Shown piece by piece: positions 24,605 to 37,469 of a stretch of 64,000 bases of DNA. The stretch's first letter is position 1; each line of letters begins with the position of its first letter. The notes below the pieces were generated by a model. The model ran no database searches. It had not been told where the DNA came from and saw nothing but the letters and a program-made list of their open reading frames with translations. A program made the translations under genes and the position numbers. The stretch lies in the NCBI GenBank assembly GCA_905182995.1, contig CAJJDP010000074.1, positions 302,595 to 366,594 on the forward strand, read 5' to 3'. Origin of the DNA: Paramecium octaurelia. Its lineage: Eukaryota > Ciliophora > Oligohymenophorea > Peniculida > Parameciidae.

Positions 24605-25434
24605 TCACATATTCATTTCTAACATTTCAATCTTTATTTTTTCAATTACAGTTTCAACTAAAGACACCATTTCTTATTCCGTCGTTTCTCTTTCTTTTCT
24701 ATTTCGCTTCAATAATTCAGTAATTCTAAATTACACTTCTCTTAAACTTTCAACGATGTCTTCCTCTTTGGCCTCTCTTTCTTTTCTCTCTCTATAATGA
24801 TCATTAGTTTGATAATACCTATCAAATAATTCTCTTAGGTCTGAGATTTACTCCATAAATTGATGGTATATCCTTTCTTCAACTTCTCTTCTTTCGTCAA
24901 TTTCATTCTAAAGATCATCAGCAATTTTAGGTAAGTCTTCATTTAAATAAATATCCACATATTTATGTGATTCTAAAAGTTCAATTCCTTATCGATTAAC
25001 ATCTTAGGATATGAAATCTATTTATTAACTAATTGCATAAGTCAATTTCTTTTCCTAATCTACTCTTTCCTTTTAACTAGTTTCCAATAACCTTTTAGCA
25101 TGTCTTTCTAAATCAACAATCATTTTTTAAGTTTCCTATTCTTATCTCACTCGACTAAATTTCAAATTATTAATACTTATCATTTTCACTTTCCAAGAAT
25201 ACTTGTAATTCTTTAAATTTATTTGCCAATTAACTAAAGATTGCTTCTTTTTGTTAAGATGCATTTCTTAAATTAGATTCAAACTGGCCAATCAACTAGG
25301 CAATAATGGAAAATCTGCTATTTTTTCTATAATTTATTAATGAGAATTAATTAATACTCATCCTAAACCTAATTTTAAATGTTATTCAATTTCTCGAAAA
25401 TCCCTGTTACTCTAGTTTATACATTGTCATTCAT
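24605..25434 (-). CDS. SF-assemblin (striated fibre assemblin family)
   Basis: ATG is at 25432-25434 and TGA at 24605-24607. Introns of 31 and 22 nt give exactly 259 codons. The protein begins MNDNVQTRVTGIFEKLNN and contains the family's N-terminal signature region RFSIIAQLIGQFESNL. An unbroken rod follows (NKFKELQVFLESEND, LERHAKRLLETSQKERVDQ, NEIDERREVEERIYHQF). It ends EKIKIEMLEMNM. SF-assemblin forms the striated rootlet-like fibres attached to basal bodies. About 258 aa is normal for the family. It lies tail-to-tail with the trichocyst gene (49 bases between stops). Confidence 0.85.
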
Positions 25435-25798
25435 TTCTTTGAATTATAATATTTATTAATTATTTAACAGAATTTTTTATTAATTTAAATTTTAATTCAT
25501 AGAATAATTAGATATAAAAATAATTTAATGAACTCAAAAAAGGACTACCTAAATAGGTTTTTGATTAACATATTTTAAATTTAGCATATTATGGCCATTA
25601 TCTTAAGTCAAAGACATTCTTCTCCTTCTCTTATGTAACTACCCCTTAATTGAAATATTGAAATAATCTAAAATAATTCCCAAGTTCTAGTTTTGGAGAT
25701 TAAATAACATGATTCCAATAATATTAAAAGAGATATACAAAAGAGGGAAATATTAAAATACCCATTATTTACGATTAAAAAATAGAAATATTAAATAA
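25435..25798. other. Intergenic, nothing recognised
   Basis: AT-rich spacer between two minus-strand genes, with no supported frame, RNA or repeat. Confidence 0.5.
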
Positions 25799-27536
25799 TC
25801 ATTCTTCTTTGTTATCAAGAACAGGAATTGATGTTGTGATCTCCTCTGATTCATTGATGTGTAGCATACTCTTTCTAATTCTATTATCATCCTCTTCAAT
25901 CTTTTCTAACAATGGTTAATGTAAAGTCTCTCTTAAAGGGAACAAAAGCAAAGAACACAAAAACCCAATTAATCCAAATGCAACCATAGGATGAATATTG
26001 AGAGTAGCACAAATATTTATAAGAAAAGCTTGTGCAATGCTACCAATTGAACCTCCAGCAGATATCAAGCACAAAGCTAAAGATCTCACAACTGAAGGAA
26101 ACAGTTCAGACACATATACATATGCCAAGGCCCATACTACACAAATTAGAAATCTCATCAACTAATTGAATAATATTAAGATTATACTCCTGCCAATACT
26201 CCTTGAAAGATTCTGAATACAATGTGATCACTTTTGAAGATGAAATAGAGACTCATAATTCCTACAATAAAGAATCCTCCTATAATGTTCTTCTTTCTTT
26301 TTAATTTAGTAATAAACAAATCTAACAATAAGAAGATAATATACCTGTTGTTGCATAGGCTAAGAGTTCAAAGAAGGCGATAATGAAATTACTTAAGAAG
26401 AAATCAAGGCCTAATTAATCACTCACAAAACTAATCCCATAATATGTAACTTAAATTGCAAAGAACATCATCACTCCAGCTAGAAATACAAATCTAAGAG
26501 ATTTATATTTCAATAAATCCCAGATTGTATAAACTCTGGAATTGTTCTCTTTACTTTATGGATTAGAAGCCAAATCATTAATTGCTAGAGGTTCGGTGCC
26601 ATTTATTTTTGCAATCTAATTAAGAATCTTGACACATTTCTTCTTATTTTTTGAGTATAGAAATTGAGGAGATTCAAAAATCCAAAAATTACACAAGTTT
26701 AATAAAACAGTAGGCAGCGCAACTGAAATGGCCAACCATCTCCACTTAGACACAAAATATGCCAAAGTTATTATAGTGAATTCACCAATGGCAAAGAACA
26801 CCTAAACTCCAACATTTTATATTTCTCTAAAATGTCCCTCTATATAATAATTAATGATGTATTTACATGAGTGTTCATTTATAAATGAATAATGCACTGT
26901 TATTGCTGGATTACCTCCAAAACCTAATAAAAATATTCCTATAGCAATCATTGAATAATTCATGGCAAACTTAAATATAATGTACTAAAATACAGCAAGC
27001 AACAATGATCCCAAAGTAGTCATACCCCAAGAAATCGATAATGCCAACTTACGGCCATAATTATCAGCTATAAAAGAGAATACAAAAAATCCAGACAAGG
27101 ATCCAATGTAAACAATAGATTTAATTATGGATTGCAAAGATTTGTTACAAGGTAATAAAGCATTGAAAGCTGTATTTAATGATTCACCAACAACAAATTC
27201 TCTTCGTTAAGAGTCATCCTAAATTGATCAAATATTGTACGCAAACATAAGTAAGACACTTGTCATCTAAGGAGTCAGAAGTACATTAGCTCAGACATTC
27301 CGCATTATCCTTACAATCAATCGTAGGTTCAATAAAAAAGAAAACAGGTGAAAACAATATCCAACTAAAATGTGGAATTCTGTAACATACTTAGTAATCA
27401 ACCACTGCAATCCAAATATTAAAAATGCTCTTTTTTAATATAATCCAGCACCTCCAACTTGGGTTAATGCTTCATCATATGTCAACTATTTCAAATCAGC
27501 AGAATCATTTTATATACTTTATTCATGCACAAGCAT
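25799..27536 (-). CDS. Major facilitator transporter, SLC22/organic-ion type
   Basis: ATG is at 27534-27536 (MLVHEQSIQNDSADLKQLT) and TGA at 25799-25801. Introns include one of 26 nt (...ITN|WILFSP...) and one of 22 nt (...VC|DDSQRREF...); at least one more is needed near 26160-26200. The topology is MFS. The first helix is followed by a large Cys-rich extracellular loop (EPTIDCKDNAECLSQC, LPCNKS), typical of SLC22. The inter-helix motif is FIADNYGRKLALSISWG. A middle cytoplasmic loop carries ESPQFLYSKNKKKCVKIL. The C-terminal half has VYVSELFPSVVRSLALCLIS, again an SLC22/SV2 hallmark, and an acidic tail. It should move small organic ions or nutrients across a membrane; the substrate is not predictable. 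Confidence 0.85.
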
Positions 27537-28038
27537 TTAATAATTAAAATAATTGTAATTATCTTACAATATCTGAGACTAATTTCAAAATTGCGTAATT
27601 ATGTTCGTAATGATAAATATCATAAAATAAAGTAATCAATTCAAATAAATATTACGCATCAATAAACAATAAACACAGCCAATCAAAAAAATGATTAATT
27701 AATGTATATAATCACTATTCAATAATATTAATTATTTTAAAACATGATTCCATTGTTGTGCAATCACTGACGAAATCAAATATCGAACAATTTAATCTCT
27801 AAATTAGTATTCTTTAATTTTCTTATTAATATTGTTTTAAGTAATAAAATTATTCTGCTTATAAGTTTTATTAAACTTCGGTTAACACCTTATATTAATA
27901 ACCCATTAATATAGTATTTCATATTTTAATTTTTAACAATTATTTTTCAAAATTAAAATTAATTATTTACCTGAATGTATTAACCAAGAAGGTTATCTCC
28001 TGCATCCTCCAGTCCACTTTATAGAAATGTTAATGTTA
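27537..28038. other. Divergent intergenic region
   Basis: About 500 AT-rich bases between the transporter start (minus) and the coiled-coil gene start (plus). Nothing else recognised. Confidence 0.5.
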
Positions 28039-29230
28039 ATGTCTAATGTATTAATTCATTAATCAGTTAGAATAAAATTAAATTAAATTATAACTAAAAT
28101 AAATCACTCCCACCAATAATATTACTCCCTATGTCTAGATCATATCATAAAACCATCATAAACAAAATACTTACAATTCCTATGAAAACAATTCGCGATA
28201 AGTGTCCAAAGAAAGAGAAAGTACCTAATCCAATCAATCCAAAGATTAAATACTCAATCAATACTAACTTGAATCATTGTTTTAACATTAAACCTAATCT
28301 TTGATTTAAAAAAATGATATCAATTAAGTCTACTCATATATTGATACTGTTATTAAGACCTAAAAATCAGAAATATTCAAAGTATTAGATCATCAAAATA
28401 AACAAATAGAATTTTTGTAGTAAATTATTTTAAATTAAACCCAATATCAGCAAAATGCATCCTCATAATTTCTGTAATTGCAAACTTAGTTAGAAGAAAA
28501 ACTTTCAAACTTTATTAATAAATAAATTAAAGACCTTTCAACTAGATTATAAAATAATAATAAAAACGAACTTGAAACTATCAATAATTAATTAGAAAAG
28601 CTTAGAGCATAAATATTTTAAATTAATATAACTAACAGCAAACTTATAACTGATAAACTATAATCTTCTTATGCAAATGATACTGAAAACTAAATGATTA
28701 ATCATTCATAAATTCCTAAACCCTTTCTAACCGATAATCAATCTCATAATATGGATTAAAATATCAAAATTATGAAAAATAACTATCTAATAGATAGAGA
28801 TTATTCAACTTAATCACACAATCCTTTAAACGATATTACTAATATTTAAATTAAATATATCAAAAGTTTGCAATAAAGTTTACAAAACTCAAAACTCTCT
28901 AAATGTTCTTCAAATAATAATAACAAATAACAAGAAGGTTCTCCTATTGAACTCTTTAACGATCAGAACATTCTAGACAGTCTAGATAATATTAAGGTAT
29001 TTGATCCTTAACAACATCCTGATCATCCCTCAGATTCAACTAACAATTATAATTCCATGGATTTATCATAAGCAAGAATGTCAACTATCTAAGAAAACGA
29101 AAATGAAGAAGATGAATGTGTTTATTAAATAATTGAAAATCATTAACAGCAGACTCGAATCGAAAATACTAAGAAATAAAAGGAGCAACTTAAAATTAAA
29201 CAATGCAAAAGCAAGACATTATATTATTGA
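28039..29230 (+). CDS. Gln/Asn-rich coiled-coil protein
   Basis: ATG is at 28039-28041; after three codons a 23-nt intron (28048-28070) leads into NKIKLNYNQNKSLPPILLPM. A frame change between about 28200 and 28330 must be an intron that I could not place. The rest is open to TGA 29228-29230. The middle is a coiled coil (SEIFKVLDHQNKQIEFLQQ, LQTQLEEKLSNFINKQIK, NELETINNQLEKLRAQ). The C-terminal third is polar and Asn/Gln-rich with an acidic patch (ENENEEDE). No enzyme motif. Probably structural. Confidence 0.65.
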
Positions 29231-30038
29231 TAAATTAAAACTTTTAATATATTAAAATTTTTATATTATTTTCTACATTTTAAAGAAAGTGTAAAGTATC
29301 CATTTTTTCTAAAAAGTAGATGATATAACTCAGAATAATTTTATTGATTTGATATCAAATTGTTTTTTCTATTTATTTTAAAGAAAAATATACCATATTT
29401 TTACATTAAAGAAGAAATTTTATAGGATATTTTGCTATAAAATTTCTATTAATGTTACTTTAGCTATTAATTGTTGAAAAAGTGAAATTTTGAGCAGAAA
29501 ATGAATCACATTTTTTTTAATTAGAATATTATTATTTGTGTAAAGATCTCTATTTAATTCATCTCAGTTAAATCAATATTGGTTAATTAATTTCATATAA
29601 AGTATTACGCTTTTCTAATTAGATGTTTCAATTCTTTAAATTTTACTATTTTTTGAATTCTCAATGTTTACACTTCATATGAGCTATAGAATTCTAACAA
29701 TTTAAGGAAAACTCATTAAAAAACTAAGTTTTAACTGTAAAAATTAATAATAATTAATTTAATTATTTATTACTGATTGCTATCGTGACAGATCTTGAAT
29801 TGAAACAAAATTTGAATATATCTAACTCACCAATCTTATATTCTTAATATTGATAAATTTAGGAGGAGATAAATTATAGTTGAATCCTTATTATAAGCTT
29901 GATACTTTTTGATAAATAAGGTTTGTAGTTTTTCAAAATATGTTTAAATAATAAAAATTAGTATTAAGTTGATAGAAGTTTTAGATAACTATATTTATTT
30001 ATTCATAATATTTGAATAACAATTCTGTTATTGTATTG
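29231..30038. other. AT-rich flank, no gene seen
   Basis: About 800 bases of very AT-rich sequence with frequent TGA/TCA. No gene or RNA was recognised. Confidence 0.5.
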
Positions 30039-30973
30039 TCATTTTAAGTCAATAGAAATTAAGTTCTAATTTAAATTTTTAACTTAAGTACACTTTATTG
30101 ATAAAAAAATCTCCTTTTATGTAAGGTTCACTTTTAATTATATATTATGCTTATTAATCTCTTAACTTTGTAAAAATTAAACATCCATGGAATTTTATGT
30201 ATAAAATGTGCTGGTTTCTATCCCTAATATAGATAGACCGTTTTAAAGGAATTATAGGTTCAGGGCTTCGGAAGATTAAATTCTCCCTTACATTTAAATA
30301 ATTGCTCCAATAAATTAAGAGGCTGAAGGTTATGAATTTTTATTAATCTTACCAAAATTTATTCTATATGATACTCGTGAAATTAAAAGTTTAGCCATTT
30401 TTTATTAAATTTATTTTCTGTTATTTTCCACAAATTTGTATAATTATATATATTAATAGATATTTGTTTTCTGGTATCTAAATATAACATATTTGATAGC
30501 TTAACCAATAGAATTCTTGAAAAAATATTGAAATTGGAGTACTAATTTGATTGTTATTAGGATAATACTGTTAAAATGGAGGTATGATATTCTTTTCTCA
30601 ACTATGAAATCTATTAATTACTCAAATTATCGACCTTTTGATGAATTATCCTAGCTAAATTTACGATGAGTAGTTTCCGGTTACATGTCTATAACTAACA
30701 GTTTTGGCTTAGGAGTGTTGGCTTGGTCAAAAATTGAAAATTTTGTGCTGTCTTCATGAATTAACCCCTCAATAAATAGATTTAATCTGTGTTTTGCGTC
30801 GAAAATTAAGACGTCCACAGCATGGAGGTGTAAGACCCCAGTTAAAATCTTTTTAACTGATTTATCCTCCTTGGTAAGCCAATTGAATGCTCAATTACTT
30901 TGTGAAATCCTGAAGCTCTTTTTGATAGCTCAATAATATTGTTTGGCTTGTTTGTCTATTTCTAACTATCCAT
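30039..30973 (-). CDS. Possible protein of about 300 aa beside the assembly gap
   Basis: From ATG 30971-30973 a first exon of 25 codons (MDSQKQTNKPNNIIELSKR) joins, across a 29-nt GTAATT...CAAG segment at 30870-30898, to a frame with no TGA for 276 codons down to TGA 30039-30041. The best part is SVKKILTGVLHLHAVDVLIF, then KHRLNLFIEGLIHED and FDQANTPKPKLLVID. The lower part is Asn/Gln/Ile-rich. One alternative minus frame carries seven stop triplets over the same span, which favours this one. The AAG intron end is atypical and the C-terminal half is low in complexity. Function unknown; a gene relic is equally possible. Confidence 0.4.
30824..30870. repeat. Two-tier inverted repeat (hairpin)
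   Basis: A perfect 9-bp stem (CAGTTAAAA/TTTTAACTG, 3-base loop, 30839-30859) sits inside an outer GGAGG/CCTCC stem. It lies within the possible minus-strand gene, so it may simply be coding sequence. Confidence 0.5.
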
Positions 30974-31107
30974 AAATAATTAAGAAATTTAAATCAATAT
31001 AGTTTAGAAGACAATTTTCATAAATGAAACTCCTATAGTATTTATGAATAATAATAATAATAATTTTGATGTTGAATAATATTTCATTGTGGACGGCCCC
31101 TTCTAAT

Positions 31108-31500
31108 NNNNNNNNNNNNNNNNNNNNNNNNNNNNNNNNNNNNNNNNNNNNNNNNNNNNNNNNNNNNNNNNNNNNNNNNNNNNNNNNNNNNNNNNNNNNN
31201 NNNNNNNNNNNNNNNNNNNNNNNNNNNNNNNNNNNNNNNNNNNNNNNNNNNNNNNNNNNNNNNNNNNNNNNNNNNNNNNNNNNNNNNNNNNNNNNNNNNN
31301 NNNNNNNNNNNNNNNNNNNNNNNNNNNNNNNNNNNNNNNNNNNNNNNNNNNNNNNNNNNNNNNNNNNNNNNNNNNNNNNNNNNNNNNNNNNNNNNNNNNN
31401 NNNNNNNNNNNNNNNNNNNNNNNNNNNNNNNNNNNNNNNNNNNNNNNNNNNNNNNNNNNNNNNNNNNNNNNNNNNNNNNNNNNNNNNNNNNNNNNNNNNN
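31108..31500. other. Assembly gap (393 N)
   Basis: A run of 393 undetermined bases. The left contig ends in ordinary AT-rich DNA with no telomeric repeat. The right contig begins directly with telomeric repeat. Confidence 0.99.
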
Positions 31501-31549
31501 CCCAAACCCAAACCCCACCCCAAACCCAAAACCCAACCCCAAACCCAAC
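31501..31549. repeat. Telomeric repeat, C-rich strand, left-end orientation
   Basis: About 49 bases are composed only of C and A in units of CCCAAA, CCCCAAA, CCCAA and variants. This mixed C3A3/C4A2-type pattern is the Paramecium macronuclear telomere. The C-rich strand reads 5' to 3' into the right-hand sequence, which is how a left chromosome end should look. Its position inside the window, next to a gap, means that two DNA ends were scaffolded together or that this is an alternative telomere-addition site. Confidence 0.95.
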
Positions 31550-34249
31550 TAAAAAGTGTCTTGATGTTTTAGGTTTATATCTTACAATAAATAAATTTGA
31601 GGTCTTTTCATTTAAAAATCAAATAATAATATTTATTTAAGAAAAATTAAATTCAAACTAACCTTCCTAAAAATTGACGGTAACTTTATTATTTTCCCTT
31701 TTGTAAGTAAGCAGGCTTCCTATAGTCTTTTTTCAGAATATCATATTTTACAAAAATGTAAACTAATAAAAATTAAATGATTTATGTAATTCTTATCAAT
31801 TCAAAGAGTTGTATACCTTTGTTATATATTTTACAAGTTTAATATTTTGTAACTTTTCCTGCTATGATAATAAATGACAACTATGCAGTATTTATTAAGT
31901 TGAATATGATGAAAATTAAAATATATAATATAATAAAAAATTCTAATTTTGACTTATTATTTAAGGGATGGTTTTTTATAAAATTTATTTATATTTAATT
32001 AATACTATCATTATCAAATGTTAAAGTAAAGCACTTCAAAGGAATTTCAAGCAGCATTTAATTCAATTATTTTTTCTGAAGACTTAACCTAGTTGTAGAG
32101 TATTTGCAAAACTTAACAATTTTTATCAGTAAGGTTTAAGATTAATTATTGATATGCATCAGATTAAACATCAAATTCAACTATATAATTTATTTGATTG
32201 ATTTTAATGTTGCAATCAAATTAATTTTAATATTTATTATTAACAGCTCCGTTCTATAAATTGATTTTAACTACTTCACTCTGTCTACAGATGTAAGATA
32301 TTTTAAATACAAGCAGATTATTAAATTTTCCAATGAGCAAAGAGAAAATCCCACTTGAATTAAATATTTATTTATAATCTGATAATGTTGAAATTTCAAC
32401 TTAAATTTATGGTGTGATTGATTATTTGTGAATTTATTTATAAATGATTTCTATATTTTTTAATTGCAAGCTTCTATAACTCTTTGTTAATTAGTATGTC
32501 ATCCAATATGCTTATATTTTAATTTCATTGAAAATTCCCCCTAAAAATCAAATAAATTCTTTACAATAAGGATATTTGTAAGATATCGATGGTTAATCTT
32601 CATAAATTTCAAATAGATAATACAAATTATGCTATTAATTATAATTTAATTATTGAAGTATAAGAAAGAACCATGATTATGGTTATATTTGGATTTAATT
32701 ACTTTCAAATGGAGATGAAAGGGTTCTTTATTCAATAAACGTGAAAGCATTTTCAGGGCCTAAGATTATTTAATATCCTAATTAATTTAAATATTAATTA
32801 TTTTCTTTTTAAATTTTGTATTTCGATTGTGACATTTTATGGAGTTATTTCTGTTATCTAAAATATAATTTGTTGTAGTCTACCTAAATTGAAAGATTAA
32901 ATGGACCTAAAAATGCAAAACTTGTTGGAATTATAATACCAAAATCAGCATTCGGATTTTGATGTTCAAATGAAATTTTAGGTTTGAAATCTTTAGTATT
33001 AAATTGGCTTATAATTTATATCCGTTAATCATCTATTGCAAACCAAAAAATTTTCTACCCCATAAACCCTCAATAAAGGACAAGTAATGGTTAAATTAAA
33101 ATCTAAACATATTTTTTTACATATTACTGAGCGTATTAATACTTGAGATTTCAAGTTGAAATCCTATTGGATAGTACTGTAGGTCAAGTGATTTCCAAAA
33201 AAAAGTTATTTGAGGAACATTGAAAAATTCTTCCGAATAAGGAACTAAATAAGAATGTTAAATGTTGTTTTGACATGAAAATTGTGAGTCAACTAAGTAA
33301 TTCGCTTATTGAAACCAACCTTAATCAGAGATTATGTATCCAGCAAGCATAGGAATAAGTAGAATTTTATTTAGCATTCTTTTTAAATTAAATATTATAT
33401 TGTTTAAATAAGTTTGTTTTTATTGAAAAAAGAACTGCATTTATTTCCTAAGACTATTAAATTTTAAACTAAAAAGTCGATGCTAAATAAAGGTTGAGAG
33501 AGAATTTCTTGAAGAGAAGATTCTAATTAGGTAACTTGTAATCCAAAATGTCACAGCATAGTATTTGCCCATACTCTTATGAAAATACTGAAGAATTCTG
33601 AAATCTAACAATGTTAGTGAGAATCTGTCTGCTTTTTTATCAGTTAGCGATTTAGGATTAAACAGCTGGGAATTTAGCATAAAATTAACAAATACATTAG
33701 CTGATACGAATAAATAATTGTGAATTCCTTAATGATTCACTATTTAGAACAAATCTCTTAGTAAATCAAGTTGAATTTTATTTCATATTACATCTTCTAG
33801 CTGGATATTCATATTTTCTCTTCAATATAATTGGAGTCATCATAAAGCTAGAAGTTGATTTAAAACTGGTTTCATCAAAATTTTGGTCTAAAATTCACTT
33901 ACTATATCCAAAATAATTCTTCTGATATATTTTTTTGAGATAAAGTCTTGGGACGAATTTTATTTTATAAATGATTCCTGTATTTGCTAGAAAAAATTAT
34001 TATGATTGAATCTAAAAGAAGGGATTCGATACAGATGCCTTCGCTGAAACTAGAGATACATTATTAGAAATAAATTTGTAATAATAAATCAATCAGATTA
34101 GTAAAACCTGAACAGGATATAATTAAAATAAATTTACATTAAAGTATTGAGAAATCCAAAAGGACTGATTTTATAATTAATCAATTATTAACAGATTGAA
34201 TTTTCTCAACATTTATTAGCTTGGGATTGATGGAATGAATTTTAAAAAA
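31550..34249. other. Subtelomeric AT-rich DNA with scattered coding relics
   Basis: No intact gene. Short protein-like pieces appear on the plus strand, for example YGYIWIQLLSNGDERVLYS near 32670-32740 and IVSQLSNSLIETNLNQRL near 33280-33330. Each is cut by TGA or frame changes within about 100 bases. It looks like decayed subtelomeric gene copies. Confidence 0.5.
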
Positions 34250-35400
34250 GATTATACTTTATTAATATATTAAATGAAAGTAATTATATCAGTTGTATTT
34301 TAGTTATTCAATTTATCGCAATAAAAATATGGTAGCCCATAAACTTATTTTCAATCCTTCATTAAACATCCACTAGAATAATTTAATTTCAGTACATCAC
34401 TTAAAATTTGATATTTGCATATTATGTATGCTATATTTTCCAAATTCCACATTTATCTCCAAACTTAAAAGATCATGGATAAATTACTTCACAGCTTCTC
34501 TATATTAAATTCCATATTACCCTCCTATATTTTCATGCAATTTAACCACTAATTATGTGATATTATTACATTTCAGTCTCCTAAAATTTTGTAATCTACA
34601 ACCTTCTCTTTTTTTTTTTCTGATCATTTTAATATGATCCAATTATGTAACTTGAGAATTTCTAAGATTCTCTTTTTACTACTTCCTAAAAGTTTCACTA
34701 AATTTAATCCAAATCCAGTTTTTATCCCTTCTTGATTATCTAATCCACCTCTCTCAAATCAAATAGAAATATTAACATTATGATATTCTTTTTTATACAA
34801 TTTATTATAAAAAGTCACCAAATATCCTTATTTTATTCTATTTGCAGTATTATCAAGAGGTGAATAAATATATCCACGCAACATTTTTATCACCTGATTT
34901 TTCTTATAATCTGACGTCAATCATTAAACAAATATTTCATAATTCTATTCCAATATAATATTTCCCATAAACCAAATTTTAATTTGTATTAACCTCAGTA
35001 TTTCACTTATGCAAACCTAATTATTTTAGGAGTAATTACTCCCAGTAATAACCAAAAATCTAAACCTATTTTTTTATTACTTTAATCATAATACCCTCCG
35101 ACATCTATTTGTTTTAATTTCCATAAGTATTCCAGATTCCAACTATTTTATTTTTAAAATAAACCATTCTAAGTAATAGCAAATTTATTCAACATTTTAC
35201 ATTAATTTGAAGTTACTTGTCTAATCTTCCATTTTTCTCCATAACTTTATTATTTTCATTTTTTCCTAAAGTTTTATCATTCTTGATGTAAATAACTTCT
35301 TCGGATCATAAATATTTTAACTATACTTTAACTTCTCATTTGAAATCTATATATATAGTCTAAATTGTTGAGTTCGTTAAAATTATGGTACGCGTTGGAA
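34250..35400 (-). pseudogene. Decayed repeat-protein gene
   Basis: The minus strand keeps coding-like base use, and short Gly/Trp-rich pieces such as VGIWNTYGNQNKQ and DVGGYYDQSNKKIGLDFW recall a large Paramecium family with repeated 'G-x-W' units. Stop triplets occur in all three minus frames every 80-200 bases, and the pieces switch frame, so no functional protein is possible. Family assignment is tentative. Confidence 0.4.
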
Positions 35401-37469
35401 AAAGTTGTGAGTATTGCAGATGATTAATTTCCTTAAAATAAAGTGGATGGATTTATCAAAAAATACTTACACAAATAGATCTAGAAAGAAATTTTATTAT
35501 ATGTATTTAAGCCCTTTTCATTTAAGGCAATCGTTTTGTCGAGCTCTTATGAATTTAGTATATATAATTCGCTTAGGTTGATTAAAAAACACTAGTTCTG
35601 ATATTTTTAAGAAAGGACTAAAGTGCATTTTTGAAACATAGTTAAAGCTTTTTATGATAAGACTAGTCGTAAAATTTAAGTGAAAACCTGATGGTTAACT
35701 TAGAATCTCAGTTTTCTCTATTAATTGCTGACTTTTTAAGGAAGTTAATCTCTTAACAAACTATTTGGAATTTAGTGTTTTCAGGATTAAATTTTAGTTG
35801 ATTACTATGGAAACGAATAGTATTTCTTTGTTTGAACAACATAATTCAATGTTGTTTATTAAAATTCATTTGACATACCCGATTCAACTTAAATATAATC
35901 AATTTTTCATCCTCATTTTAACAATTAAGTAGCTATAATGAAACATTTATTTATTCTGATATTTCAAATAGAATAGATCCTTACATTTATGATTAATTCG
36001 CAAGAGATTTATACCATTTTTCCAGATTGTTTCAATCTTATAATTATAAACGATATTACTATTCGAAAGCACTTTAATAATGCGAATCATTTTTTATCTA
36101 TTCAAATTAATAAGAATTTGTTAATATCAAGTGCTAATTTCTTATTAAATAATGTATCTATAATTTATTATTATTTTTTATGATAAAGTACATACATTTT
36201 CTTTTATACTACTATTTACTTGAAGAAACTTCAGTAAAATTAAAAAGCAATTTTAAAGGTTGATAAAAAGTGAGTTAGTTTGGAATAAAAATTTTTCTTA
36301 TTGTAATTCCTCAAACATGAGAATATCATTATTCGACTCCATTTCTAATTCATTATGTGGATTTGACTGTGACGTCCCTAAAGTTTTCAAATAATTGTGA
36401 AAAATAATATACTTGGGAATTCTTTGCTTTTACTGTATGAATTATACTTCAAAATATCTATAGTATTATATTCTCATTTAACATAGGATTATTGTTTATA
36501 TAATGAATTGCCACCCAAGATTTAGAATTGTACATATTATGAAATTGCAAAAAACAATTAAGTTTTAAATATATTTTCTGAAAAAATAACCGTTTAGGTT
36601 TTATCATAAACTGACATCAATAAACTAGTCTACATCAATACCATGTTATTTCTATATGGTTAACTAAAACTCCTTTTCGTATTAAATCATATATTTCTAA
36701 AGTAGTTAGATGATATACTTTGAGAGATTTTCAGGATAGTTATTTAATTATGAATTAAAATCAGATAGTATTTCTTTTAATTTATTCTAAACAACCGTTT
36801 AGAAAAATGGTGAATGGAAATCGCTTCATTATTTAATTTAATTCATATTACACTGATGAAGCAGTATTTTTTTTAACAGGATATAATAATAACACACTTG
36901 ATTTTTCTAATAACAAACTTAGTCTCGCTAGTAATAAAATTCAACATAAATTGCGGTAAATGCACATCTCTCTAATTGCTTATATATTGATCCTTGAATC
37001 ATTATATATCGACTGAGCGATATTAATAAAATATATTTGCTTAAACTAATCTTAAAAATTCTATGAGTCATTTGAATCTCAGTTCTCAGGCTTTTTAGAG
37101 ATGTATAATCCTTATTCTAAATGAAGAAAGTCAAATTCTTGTCTTTATATTTTGCGAATAGTGTTACAATCTGATAACATGTTGTTAGTTTGTAACTGTT
37201 AGGAATTCAACTGTTTTTATTTATAATTCTATTTATCAAAGCATATATATATATTTATATTATAAAACAGTATTGCCATCTCCAATTAAGTGTAACTTAG
37301 CTTATAGATATTAAGTACAAGAATATAGCAATATTAAATAGTATTTTATTAAAATAGTTATTACGAGCTTAGTAATTTGCATTCTTAACCTAATTTATGA
37401 ATTAGACAAATTATCCTCATTTTATTAGAAACCTCTACATAAGTAATTTAGTCAACCAAAACTAATTCT
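35401..37469. other. Subtelomeric AT-rich DNA, no intact gene
   Basis: Mostly non-coding. A plus-strand relic near 36850-37000 reads EAVFFLTGYNNNTLDFSNN and then SLIAYILILESLY before stopping. Nothing else is supportable. Confidence 0.45.

Noticed and set aside
24540-24797. 85-codon plus-strand frame
   Set aside because: Antisense shadow of the SF-assemblin gene and the end of the trichocyst gene.
31066-31572. Pro/Lys- and Gly/Leu-repeat frames across the telomere and gap
   Set aside because: They are translations of telomeric repeat and undetermined bases.
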